A stretch of DNA of 64,000 nt from positions 1 to 64,000 of the forward strand of contig JBGFRO010000017.1 of the NCBI GenBank assembly GCA_041695085.1, in the 5' to 3' direction. The number at the start of each line of letters is the position of its first letter. The stretch's first letter is position 1. Below, piece by piece: positions 25,454 to 34,037 of this stretch. Position numbers and translations under genes: made by a program. Under the pieces are notes generated by a model. The model saw only the letters and a list, made by a program, of their open reading frames with translations, ran no database searches and was not told where the DNA came from. The DNA comes from DYFT01 sp041695085. GTDB lineage: Bacteria > Bacteroidota > Ignavibacteria > UBA10030.

Positions 25454-27508
25454 TTATTGGAGTTGAATGTCAAGTTGAAGCGTGAGCCGGTTATCGACAT
25501 CCCCTCTGATTTCGTTTGCTCCCGAACTGATGAACTTTACTCCTTCTTTCACGGTGATGGAGTACTTCATCCACAAGTCGAGAAAGTCAGTCACTTCATA
25601 ACGCGTCGCGACATACCAGCGAAGTCCCCGCCCGAAAAGCGCCGGATTAGAGAATGATCCGGGGACATCCGTTTCAAACTCATACAGACGCGAGTCGAAC
25701 GAATCGGTGTGGAAAACAATCGCGCGTGCATGGAGAAGCCATTTAAGGGCAGGATACAGTCGCACATCTTGATACGCCAGAAATCCACGCTCACGAACAC
25801 CCGACGCAGCGTATCCCACATTCACCCATTCGAACCTACTTCTCCATCGGAATGTGATGGATGAATTCAATTCAAACGATGCACGATAATTATGCTGGCT
25901 TCGAAAACCTGAACGTCGTTGCAAGCCCCCGGTGATCGTCGGAATGCTTTCACCCGTCCCTTTTTTCTTCTGTTTATATTGAAGAGAGGCAAAAAGTTTT
26001 TCTGTGAGTCGCATGTCAAGAATGGTCAGGAGATCATGGCCTGAAGATGGGAATCCCGTACGAAACGTCCGCCAGGGAAATCGGAAGTGATCTGCGTATG
26101 CTGAAACAGTGAGAGATGACAACGGGCGTACGCGGAAACCGAAATAGAGGCCGCTCTCATTGGTCGGCGGTCCTCCCGACTCACCAAAGGCGAAGGCGTG
26201 CAAACTTACGAACCGTTCCGGATAATACCGGCCGTGTATGGCAACATCGAGGCCGCGAGCCGGTCGAAAGACGACCGAACCAATTCCCGCAACTGATCCT
26301 TGTAGACTGCGCGCAACTTCCATCGCCGCACCAACAGTCGAACGTGTATAGGCCAGATTGATCCCATATGCACCAGCTTCAGTTCCACGAAGTCCGAAAT
26401 CGCCGCTGAACCAAGCCGGATGGTCGAACGTCGATCGTGTAAAAGCAAGACCGATCTTCGCGCCGGGAAGAGGATACGATGTGATCAAGAAGCCAAACAT
26501 CTTCTCACGCGAAGCATTTTTAGTGCGCAACTCCCTCTCCGTTCGAAAAAGACCACTGCTGTTCAAACTCGTAATACGACCCGCTTCGTCGACGGAAGCA
26601 TGTAGAGACTTCGAAGAATAGAGAGCGGTAAGCGTAAGGCCGAACAATCGCGTTTCTGCCGCAATCCCTCGGAAGAAAGAATTTTCATCGGTCGATGCAT
26701 AGGGTCGAATCCCTCCGCCCCCTTTTTGCACACTCGAAATGACTTCGCTCCCCTTCCCAAGCCACGTTGCTCGCCAATACACGAGTCCCTCACCCGCTTC
26801 CACGACGTAATCACCCAAGATGAGTCGACTCCCAAGCGGAGGCGATTGGAACCTGAGGTAACCGGCGGTGAAGTCATTCCAACTTCGCTCGCCTGCATCT
26901 TTTTCTACGACCAGACCGATTTCTACAAATGATTCGTGTCGCACCAAGCGCGCCGGTTCGAAGCCGAGAAGCGCGCTTAGGTCGTTGGATCGCGCAATCA
27001 AGCGGTGATATATCTTCCAGGGCGAGCCGACATACGTTCCCTCTGCGAATCCTCTCCGTGTTTGCAGATCCCGGGACGATCGCGTCCGATAATGCAGTGC
27101 ACCAAATCGAACACTTGGCTTCGGTGTGAGCAGTGGTTGAACTCGAACAAACGGGCGGATTCTTTGGAACAGCTCCCAAGACATTCCTTCAATATCGAGC
27201 AGGTTGCTAACATCCGCAAAGCCCTTCTCTGACCGGTACTGGATGATGCGAAAGGCGAGAATGGAAGTAATACCGGGAAGCTGTCGCAACTCTTCCGCCG
27301 TTGCGGAGTTGAGGTCGAGCGGATTGTTGAGCAGATCGGTCAACAGCTCAACTAACTCAGAATCCTCCGTGTCCTGCGTCAATTCTTCGAGGAGCCGCTC
27401 CAACTCCGATTCACCTTCGGGGCGCGACGTGTCAGGCTTCGTCTGTCCTGCCGCTGGATGGATCGATGCCAAGACCACAACACAGAAGAGAATGCTCGCT
27501 TGTTTCAT
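25454..27508 (-). CDS. Helix-hairpin-helix protein with a beta-barrel-like C-terminal region
   Basis: A secreted protein of 684 residues. A signal peptide is followed by an acidic stretch and a ComEA-like helix-hairpin-helix region (about residues 45-120: DLNSATAEELRQLPGI, then GFADVSNLLDIEGM). The remaining ~550 residues are rich in alternating aromatic/hydrophobic strands and end in LQLDIQLQ, like an outer-membrane barrel. HhH domains normally bind DNA, so a surface or periplasmic DNA-binding role is possible. It is not a normal ComEA, which is about 100 residues. ATG at 27508 overlaps the PorV-like stop (ATGA); the longer frame to 27550 lacks support. Confidence 0.7.
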   Translation of the reverse strand: MKQASILFCVVVLASIHPAAGQTKPDTSRPEGESELERLLEELTQDTEDSELVELLTDLLNNPLDLNSATAEELRQLPGITSILAFRIIQYRSEKGFADVSNLLDIEGMSWELFQRIRPFVRVQPLLTPKPSVRFGALHYRTRSSRDLQTRRGFAEGTYVGSPWKIYHRLIARSNDLSALLGFEPARLVRHESFVEIGLVVEKDAGERSWNDFTAGYLRFQSPPLGSRLILGDYVVEAGEGLVYWRATWLGKGSEVISSVQKGGGGIRPYASTDENSFFRGIAAETRLFGLTLTALYSSKSLHASVDEAGRITSLNSSGLFRTERELRTKNASREKMFGFLITSYPLPGAKIGLAFTRSTFDHPAWFSGDFGLRGTEAGAYGINLAYTRSTVGAAMEVARSLQGSVAGIGSVVFRPARGLDVAIHGRYYPERFVSLHAFAFGESGGPPTNESGLYFGFRVRPLSSLTVSAYADHFRFPWRTFRTGFPSSGHDLLTILDMRLTEKLFASLQYKQKKKGTGESIPTITGGLQRRSGFRSQHNYRASFELNSSITFRWRSRFEWVNVGYAASGVRERGFLAYQDVRLYPALKWLLHARAIVFHTDSFDSRLYEFETDVPGSFSNPALFGRGLRWYVATRYEVTDFLDLWMKYSITVKEGVKFISSGANEIRGDVDNRLTLQLDIQLQ

Positions 27509-28326
27509 TCCTGAGATAGTCGGATGACGAGCTCGAGTTGATGCGACCAACCGAGCTCTGGATGACTTGATCCCGCGTAGCCAAACTCGAAGAGGGATGT
27601 TCGCGCGCCGAATCCGGCAGATATGCTGTTTGGATCATCCGTCACACCTGCTCGGAGAGATAACAAGCCGAATACTTTCTGTTCGAAACCGACCTTGAGC
27701 ATCGGCTGGTGGCGCGCCTCCTTTTCCAGCTCGACCGCCATAGTGAACGACTCCAAGGGAAAATAGCGCGCTCCAAGGAAAAAGGCCTGTGGCAGTCGCT
27801 GAGCATCCGCCCCTACCCTCGCACCATTAAGATTCTTCATCGAAAAACCAAATGCCAAGGTCGGATGGGCCTCTGCAAGGAGACCTACGTCGATCAGCGC
27901 AATTGTCGAAGATCCGTACCTCGCGATGTCGAACCTCCGTATGTTGATGGTGACACCGGCAGAGACGCCCCAGTCGATGTTCCGCGCCAAACCGAGACGG
28001 AGGTTTGTTTCTTTATAAAGGTCGAATCCAAACTGCTCGATCACAATGCCGAGGGCAACATGATCGAGCGGAAGACCGGCAGCGCATGCGAATGTCCTCA
28101 GTTCCGTAAGTCCAAAAGGTGCGGGAGCAACGTAGAGAGACGCTTGGAAAGAAGAGAGTTGTTGAAGTCCAGCTGGATTGACGTTGGTAGCCCACACGTC
28201 GTCGGCATAGGCAACGAAGGCGTTCCCCATCGCCGTTGCTTTGGTACCACTGACGTGTGGTTGTCCTGCCATGAAATGCGGCAGGAAAATTCCCGCAAGC
28301 AAAAATATCACTCGCTTGAATAACAT
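27505..28326 (-). CDS. PorV/PorQ-like outer-membrane protein
   Basis: The protein has 273 residues, with a signal peptide and then ATAMGNAFVAYADDVWATNVNPAGLQ split across its N-terminus. The glycine/asparagine-proline signature NPAGL is typical of the PorV/PorQ/FadL-like barrel group, followed by alternating strands to a C-terminus ending in VIRLSQE. PorV of Bacteroidota shuttles type IX secretion cargo, but many relatives are general OM proteins, so that role is only a possibility. It is transcribed with the HhH-barrel gene and divergently from the PorD-like gene. Confidence 0.7.
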   Translation of the reverse strand: MLFKRVIFLLAGIFLPHFMAGQPHVSGTKATAMGNAFVAYADDVWATNVNPAGLQQLSSFQASLYVAPAPFGLTELRTFACAAGLPLDHVALGIVIEQFGFDLYKETNLRLGLARNIDWGVSAGVTINIRRFDIARYGSSTIALIDVGLLAEAHPTLAFGFSMKNLNGARVGADAQRLPQAFFLGARYFPLESFTMAVELEKEARHQPMLKVGFEQKVFGLLSLRAGVTDDPNSISAGFGARTSLFEFGYAGSSHPELGWSHQLELVIRLSQE

Positions 28327-28378
28327 TGTTCACCTGCGACGGGCGGAGGAAGTATTGAGTGGAGGGGCGGAAAGTTTG

Positions 28379-28407
28379 TTGACCGTAGATAAGAAAATAG
28401 CTATATT
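28379..28407 (+). promoter_or_regulatory. Promoter of the PorD-like gene
   Basis: TTGACC (28379-28384), 17 bases, TATATT (28402-28407). A ribosome site AAGGAG at 28422-28427 lies 6 bases before the ATG at 28434. Confidence 0.75.
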
Positions 28408-28414
28408 TTTTCAA
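28386..28414 (-). promoter_or_regulatory. Promoter of the PorV-like operon
   Basis: TTGAAA (28414-28409), 17 bases, TATCTA (28391-28386) on the minus strand. It overlaps almost fully with the opposite promoter at 28379-28407. Confidence 0.6.
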
Positions 28415-28433
28415 GTTTTTTAAGGAGCACTAC

Positions 28434-29354
28434 ATGACGAAGCGAATGGCGTTGGTTGGAGCGCTGATACTCTCCCTTTTGGATGGCGGTACTCTCGCAC
28501 AGGAACTGAACTGCGACGTGACGGTCAACCTCGAAAATATCCCATCAACCCAGAGAGATTTTTTGATGAACTTCGAGGCAGAAATTGAGCGTTATCTGAA
28601 CAACACCCGCTGGTCGGATGAAGATCTCGGTGGGGAGAAAATCGATTGCAGTATGGCCATCTTCTTCTTGAGCGCTCCGGCAGAGAACCGGTACACCGCT
28701 CAAGTCGCCATCGTGAGTCAACGCCCCGTTTACAACAGCACAACGAACCAGAAAACGGGTCGCAGCACACAAGTGCTCCGACTGCTCGATGAACGATGGG
28801 AATTCACCTACGTACCGAACCAGCAGATGGTGCGCGATGACTATCGCTTCGAGCCGCTGACCGGGTTCCTCGATTACTACGCCTACTTGATTGTGGGGAT
28901 GGACCTTGAAACGTACAACGAACTCTCGGGCACACGCTATCTCCAAAAGGCGCTCAACGTTTGCAACCTTGCCAGTTCTACCGCGTTTGCCAAGGACTGG
29001 CAGTCAACGACCGCGGGAACGTACAGCCGGTTCGCGATGGCGGATGAATTGATGAATCTCCGTTACCAGCCGTTCCGTATCGCCTTCCACACCTACCATT
29101 TCGACGGCATCGACCTCCTTGCCACGGAGACTCAAAAAGGGCTTGAAAACATCCTCAAGTCGATCGAAACGATTGCCGATCTCCGCAAACGCCAGGATCC
29201 TCGTAGCGTCCTCGTGAAAGTATTCTTCGACGCAAAGTATTTGGAAATTGCAGATGCGTTCCTGCCTTATCCGGATCGCTCCGTATACGACCGGCTCATC
29301 GCGGCCGATCCATCACATCAAAGCACATACGACGAGTATCGACGAAGAAACTGA
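28434..29354 (+). CDS. DUF4835 / PorD-like protein (type IX secretion-associated)
   Basis: A secreted protein of 306 residues with signal peptide ending ..GGTLAQE. The mature part has features I recognise from DUF4835, the family annotated as PorD in Bacteroidota: ELNCDVTVN near the start, the RWEFTYVPNQ strand, the DYYAYLIVGMDLETY segment and a C-terminal DPSHQSTYDEYRR. Its biochemical role is unknown; PorD is linked genetically to type IX secretion and gliding. The start is firm, with AAGGAG 6 bases before the ATG. It ends 1 base before the convergent HEAT-cyclophilin gene. Confidence 0.78.
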   Translation: MTKRMALVGALILSLLDGGTLAQELNCDVTVNLENIPSTQRDFLMNFEAEIERYLNNTRWSDEDLGGEKIDCSMAIFFLSAPAENRYTAQVAIVSQRPVYNSTTNQKTGRSTQVLRLLDERWEFTYVPNQQMVRDDYRFEPLTGFLDYYAYLIVGMDLETYNELSGTRYLQKALNVCNLASSTAFAKDWQSTTAGTYSRFAMADELMNLRYQPFRIAFHTYHFDGIDLLATETQKGLENILKSIETIADLRKRQDPRSVLVKVFFDAKYLEIADAFLPYPDRSVYDRLIAADPSHQSTYDEYRRRN

Positions 29355-29355
29355 C

Positions 29356-31473
29356 CTACTCGATGCTGATTTGAAGAATTCGATCACCCACCTGCAAGCG
29401 ATCGACTACGTCCATTCCCTCCACGACTCGCGCGAAGATCGTATAGCGACCATCCAGATGGGGTGTGGGAAGATGGGTGATGAAGAACTGGCATCCCTCC
29501 GTGTCTTTACCCGCACTTGCCATGCCGACGCTCCCCCGTTCATAGTACGTCAATCCCACTTCGGTGCGAATTGCGTAGCCGGGTCCGCCCCAGCCATCCC
29601 CACGCGGATCACCCCCCTGCACGACGAAATTCGGTACAACGCGATGAAAGATGAGGCCGTTATAGAATCCCTTCCGAACTAACTTTACAAAACTGAGGAC
29701 GGTAAATGGCGCTTCCTCCTTGTTCAATTGCAGACGGAGGATTCCCTTGTCGGTCGAAATTGTTACACGTGTGCTGCCGGAAATCGATTCGAGCATCGGC
29801 CAATCGTAATCGCGATGCGCGGGCGTTGTCGATTGAGGGATGTGCGATGAGTAATCCTTACCTGTAAGTTGCTGCAAGGCAGCTGCGGCGCTTGTGACGA
29901 CCGTCTTGTCGGTATCCTTGAGAGACTCTTCGATGACAGGAATAAATCGAGCTTCGCCTATCCGGCCCATTGCCGCAAGCACGGCTTGCATCGACTCTAC
30001 ATCATCGGGAGAGGTCAGTTTGCGATAGGCAGATTCGACGGCATACGCAATCGAATCAAGACTTCCATATCCCCCCAGCGAACGATAGAAGCCCGTATCG
30101 CTCAGAGCCGTTGCGACAAGCTGTGTAATCGCCATGTCCCCACGTTCCAGTGATCGCAAAGTTTTTCGATACAACATCTGCCCTATTTCGAACAGATCCG
30201 GATCCTGCGCGCGAAGTCTCGAAACGGTCGATGCGGTGAGAAATCGTCGAATGAAATCCCATGCCGCCATGGCCACTCGCACGGTATCACTTTCAAGGTA
30301 TTCCATAACCGTCACCAGACTCCGCACCGTCGGAATGGTACTGAGCGCTTCGATCACCTTTGCACGTTCTCGCACGGAAAGTCCACTGTCAGCCAGAAAG
30401 TTCCTTCGGGTAAACTCTTCTGGAAAAAATCGCGCCAGCGCAACGATTGCTTCACCGCGGACAAGTTCGGCCGTTGCAGGTTTCGTCGTCGCGAATCGAA
30501 CAAGAAGCGTTCTTGCACGCACCGAATCGCTACTCTGCTGAACAACCTGCCTCTGCAGGCCCTGCAGGGACTGAAGCACCGAGATCTGAACATGGTCGGA
30601 GCCTTCTTCCAGCAAGTCGAGCAGATCACGCAGCAGCTCGGGGTACGTGGAAACAAACGCAGCGAAGCCCTTTGCCAACTGAACCTGAACTCGCCATTCC
30701 GGATTCTGCCGCTCATGCCCTTTCATCGCATGCAGGAGTTCGATGGCTTCCGACGCCTTGGTGCGTCCAAGCAACGTAGCCAGGTTGATGCGGACATCGG
30801 CATTCGCGTCAACCGCCGTTTTCTTAAGGTCATCCATCCGCTTTGCGATTTCGATGTCGATCAATCCGTGAGGAGCAGCCCGCCACAGTGCAAACAATGC
30901 TCGCCATCGAACACCCCCATCCACATCCCTCACGCGGTCGAAACAGTACCACATCGAACGTTCGTTCTTGATGTTTCTCAGCGCAAATCGAGCAATTGAT
31001 AAAGCACGTTCGGCGTGGAGATTTGGCTGACCGTCGGATGGTACGAACTCCGTTACCGCATCAAGCGCCCGTTCATCTCCAAGGCGAGCCAGCGCTTCGA
31101 AGATACGGCCAAGAACCGATGAATCGCTCTCCGCCGAAAGTCGTGCAAGCAAGAAAGCCTGCGCACGTGCAGAGCCGATCAGTCCCAGGGCAAACGCCGT
31201 CATCTGTCGAACCTTCGGTGAAGGATCTGATAGCAGGGGAAGAAGGGGCTGAGTCGTCGTCGTGTCCTGAATGTTTGCAAGGGCAAGTGCAGCGCGGGCG
31301 CGAATGTGGGCATCGGCGTGCGACAAGTAACTGACGAGTTTTCCATTGCCGAGTGATCGTTCATCCTGTAATTGTAGAATCTCTCGCTCCACGGAAGACA
31401 GCGGCTGGGCACATACCGACATCGTGATGCACCCAACAAGAAAAATAGGGTAGAATATTTTATTCATGAGCAT
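29356..31473 (-). CDS. HEAT-repeat protein fused to a cyclophilin-type peptidyl-prolyl isomerase
   Basis: Two-part envelope protein of 705 residues. The N-terminal ~540 residues form helical HEAT-like repeats (for example SHADAHIRARAALALANI and DPSPKVRQMTAFALGLIG). The last ~150 residues are a cyclophilin domain with GLIFHRVVPNFVVQGGDPRGDG, GMASAGKD and CQFFITH, holding the conserved Arg, Phe and Gln of the active site. LVGC near residue 15 could be a lipobox; a normal signal cleavage at VCAQ is the alternative. ATG at 31473 was chosen for the GAGG 9 bases upstream. The HEAT part may hold clients or scaffold partners while the cyclophilin isomerises prolines. Confidence 0.85.
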   Translation of the reverse strand: MLMNKIFYPIFLVGCITMSVCAQPLSSVEREILQLQDERSLGNGKLVSYLSHADAHIRARAALALANIQDTTTTQPLLPLLSDPSPKVRQMTAFALGLIGSARAQAFLLARLSAESDSSVLGRIFEALARLGDERALDAVTEFVPSDGQPNLHAERALSIARFALRNIKNERSMWYCFDRVRDVDGGVRWRALFALWRAAPHGLIDIEIAKRMDDLKKTAVDANADVRINLATLLGRTKASEAIELLHAMKGHERQNPEWRVQVQLAKGFAAFVSTYPELLRDLLDLLEEGSDHVQISVLQSLQGLQRQVVQQSSDSVRARTLLVRFATTKPATAELVRGEAIVALARFFPEEFTRRNFLADSGLSVRERAKVIEALSTIPTVRSLVTVMEYLESDTVRVAMAAWDFIRRFLTASTVSRLRAQDPDLFEIGQMLYRKTLRSLERGDMAITQLVATALSDTGFYRSLGGYGSLDSIAYAVESAYRKLTSPDDVESMQAVLAAMGRIGEARFIPVIEESLKDTDKTVVTSAAAALQQLTGKDYSSHIPQSTTPAHRDYDWPMLESISGSTRVTISTDKGILRLQLNKEEAPFTVLSFVKLVRKGFYNGLIFHRVVPNFVVQGGDPRGDGWGGPGYAIRTEVGLTYYERGSVGMASAGKDTEGCQFFITHLPTPHLDGRYTIFARVVEGMDVVDRLQVGDRILQISIE

Positions 31474-31551
31474 ACCGTTACACCTCAGGAGAAAAAGGAA
31501 ACAGTTGGAGAATTGAATCAATAGACGGGAGTAATTGCCAATCGGATGGCC

Positions 31552-32424
31552 TTAGTCGGAGGTTTTGAATACCCGCTTTTGAATTTCGCGGCCGGTTTTC
31601 GTGTTGGCCAGTCCTCCCTGACCTGATTCTTTGAGCCGCGGCGACATCAAATCACCTACTTCTTTCGTCGCGAAAATCACTTCGTCCGCCGGTATGAGGC
31701 TTTTGATGCCTGCAAGCGCCATCTGGGCGGACACAAATGCGTTGGCCACACCAACGGCATTTCTTGTTGTGCACGGTTCTTCGACCAGTCCTGCTACGGG
31801 ATCGCAGACGAGGCCCATGGAAGCTTTGAGCGCGAAGCCTACTGCCTCAAGAATCTGCTCGTTCGATCCGCCGAGCAAATAGGTGATGGATGCTGCCGCC
31901 ATCGCAGCCGCACTCCCTGTTTCACCCATACATCCCGCTTCGGAGCCTGCAAAAGAAGAATTCTTCGCGAAAATCAGTCCCACCGCAGAGGCGACGAGCA
32001 ACGCGTTCAAGATTTTTTCGCGCGGGATGGCATGTTCCTCCATCATTGTCACCAACACGGCAGGCAAGATTCCGGCCGAGCCGGCCGTCGGAGCCGCGGC
32101 GATTTTGCCCATGCAAGCATTCACCTCGCCAACGGCAATCGCTCGCGCCGTCGCCTTCTTCAATGAAGCTCCTAACGTCTCAACGCGCGCATGGTAGACC
32201 TGCTTGGCCCAATTCTGCAACATGCCGCTCGGTGTAATAACTTGCTGGGTCAGTCCTTGCTCAATCGATTCTTCCATTACAAACAATACCCGTTTCAATC
32301 CCGCAGAGATCTGCTCACGGGTGAGATGTTTATTGGCCATCTCATACTCCAGCATCGCCTCCGCCATATCTTTCCCTTCCCGTTTGCAGTACTCGACAAT
32401 ATCGGTCAAAAGATTGAATTCCAT
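31552..32424 (-). CDS. sdaAA: L-serine dehydratase, alpha subunit
   Basis: Converts L-serine to pyruvate and ammonia, using a [4Fe-4S] cluster shared by the two-subunit enzyme. The 290 residues include the cysteines expected to bind the cluster, in NACMGKIAAAPTAGSAG, EAGCMGETGSAAAM and GLVCDPVAG. It lies 21 bases after the beta-subunit gene in the order tatD-sdaAB-sdaAA. Confidence 0.92.
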   Translation of the reverse strand: MEFNLLTDIVEYCKREGKDMAEAMLEYEMANKHLTREQISAGLKRVLFVMEESIEQGLTQQVITPSGMLQNWAKQVYHARVETLGASLKKATARAIAVGEVNACMGKIAAAPTAGSAGILPAVLVTMMEEHAIPREKILNALLVASAVGLIFAKNSSFAGSEAGCMGETGSAAAMAAASITYLLGGSNEQILEAVGFALKASMGLVCDPVAGLVEEPCTTRNAVGVANAFVSAQMALAGIKSLIPADEVIFATKEVGDLMSPRLKESGQGGLANTKTGREIQKRVFKTSD

Positions 32425-32445
32425 TCCGCGTCTCCTTCCTCCTGT

Positions 32446-33141
32446 TTATTTATCGTACCTCGAACTTCCTTCAAGCATCGGCTCGACGAGCCGAACAAAT
32501 CGAACCCATGAAAACGACTCGATCTTCTCCAGCGTATACGGCTCGACGTTTTGATCGACTTCGATGATCATGTTGGCAAGTCTGTCATTGCGCGAAACAT
32601 ACATGTTCGCAATGTTGACCCCCTGCTCGGCAATGGCTCCGCTGATTTTCTGGATGCTTCCCGGAATGTCATCAGCGATAATCACAATCGTGTGCATCTG
32701 AGCGGTGAAGTCGACTGCAAATCCGGCAATTTCCTGTATCTTAATCCTTCCTCCCCCCAACGACGCACCGACCACTTCTATTTCTCCCCCTTTCTTTCCA
32801 TAAAGGTGGACGCGAGCAGTATTAGAGTGGAACTTCACAAAATCACCAACAAAGCGGAACTCCCATGTCAAACCCGCCTTTTTGGCAAGCTCAAGCGAGT
32901 CGCGTATCCGCTCGTCGTCTGGACCAAAGCCTAGGATACCCCCGATAATGGCTTTGTCCGTTCCGTGTCCTTTGTGTGTCTTCGCAAACGAATTATAGAG
33001 TGTGATGATGGCTTTGATCGGCTCATCCCGAAGCAGTTGGCGGGCAATCAACCCAATACGACTCGCCCCCGCCGTGTGCGAGCTGGATGGGCCAATCATG
33101 ATCGGACCAAGGATGTCAAAAATGGACGGATGTTCGGACAT
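32446..33141 (-). CDS. sdaAB: L-serine dehydratase, beta subunit
   Basis: The second subunit, 231 residues: an N-terminal domain with the diagnostic DILGPIMIGPSSSHTAGA and a C-terminal ACT domain (about 150-225, with IVIIADDIPGSIQKISGAIAEQGVNI) that probably binds serine. The start at 33141 is 2 bases from the tatD stop, so the three genes form one operon. Confidence 0.92.
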   Translation of the reverse strand: MSEHPSIFDILGPIMIGPSSSHTAGASRIGLIARQLLRDEPIKAIITLYNSFAKTHKGHGTDKAIIGGILGFGPDDERIRDSLELAKKAGLTWEFRFVGDFVKFHSNTARVHLYGKKGGEIEVVGASLGGGRIKIQEIAGFAVDFTAQMHTIVIIADDIPGSIQKISGAIAEQGVNIANMYVSRNDRLANMIIEVDQNVEPYTLEKIESFSWVRFVRLVEPMLEGSSRYDK

Positions 33142-33143
33142 AG

Positions 33144-33956
33144 TTATGGGATGCCGAAGAGAAGTTTCGCGTTTTGCGAGGTTCGATCGGCAATGACCTG
33201 TGGAGTGACGGCCAGAAGCTCCGCCAGTTTTTGTGCGATCAGCACAACGTGTGCCGGTTCGTTTCTTTTCCCCCGGTAAGGCACGGGCGCCATGTAGGGT
33301 GAATCGGTTTCGAGAAGGATGTTTTCTACTCCAATCTCTCGGACAGTTTCAACAACGGGGGAGTTCTTGAACGTCACGATGCCGGGAAAGGAAACAAAGA
33401 ACCCGATCCGGAACAATTCACGACATTGCTCCGCGGATCCGGTAAAACAATGAAACACACCGCGACGAGTTAGATCTTCGTGTTTCTTCTCATTTCCTGA
33501 GGTCCGCCAAGCCGGCGATGCTTCGACGGCAACCCGCACCATGGTGATGGCCTCGTGAATCGATTCGCGCGTATGAACCACGATGGGGAGATTCCGTCGC
33601 CGCGCAATATCTATCTGTGCCTGAAACACCTCTCGTTGGCGGTCTTTCGGCGAAAAGTTGTAGTGATAATCCAGGCCGATTTCACCGATGGCAACGACGC
33701 GGGGATGGAAGCTCAGCCCCTCGATTTCCCTCAGGAGAGCATCCGACGCGGAAGAGGCTTCGTGAGGATGAATGCCCACACATGCATAGACGCCCTCACG
33801 GCGTTCAGCCAGCCGGATCGCTTCTTTGCTCGTTTCAACGTTCGTTCCCGGAACAACGATGTGCGTAACGCCCGATTTCTCCGCCCGACGCAGGACCTCG
33901 TCGAGATCATCCTTGTAGTTTGCATAGAAGATGTGAGCGTGAGAATCGATAAACAT
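33144..33956 (-). CDS. tatD: TatD-family metal-dependent DNase
   Basis: Metal-dependent 3'-5' exonuclease/hydrolase family, 270 residues. Metal-binding motifs: DSHAHIF at the N-terminus, the Glu of GEIGLDYHY, HTRESIHEA, FHCFTGS and the C-terminal ETDSPYMAP. ATG at 33956 was chosen because the longer frame starts at a TTG overlapping the -10 element of the promoter at 33990-34018. The physiological substrate in this lineage is not known. Confidence 0.88.
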   Translation of the reverse strand: MFIDSHAHIFYANYKDDLDEVLRRAEKSGVTHIVVPGTNVETSKEAIRLAERREGVYACVGIHPHEASSASDALLREIEGLSFHPRVVAIGEIGLDYHYNFSPKDRQREVFQAQIDIARRRNLPIVVHTRESIHEAITMVRVAVEASPAWRTSGNEKKHEDLTRRGVFHCFTGSAEQCRELFRIGFFVSFPGIVTFKNSPVVETVREIGVENILLETDSPYMAPVPYRGKRNEPAHVVLIAQKLAELLAVTPQVIADRTSQNAKLLFGIP

Positions 33957-33989
33957 CCGAGAACGGCTCGCTGTGGTTTGAGGTGGCGC

Positions 33990-34018
33990 AAGGTACGCCA
34001 ATCTTGCGTGTCTTGCAA
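33990..34018 (-). promoter_or_regulatory. Promoter of tatD-sdaAB-sdaAA
   Basis: TTGCAA (34018-34013), 17 bases, TACCTT (33995-33990) on the minus strand. The leader is about 30 bases. Confidence 0.55.
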
Positions 34019-34037
34019 GACAAGGCTCACATCGAAG

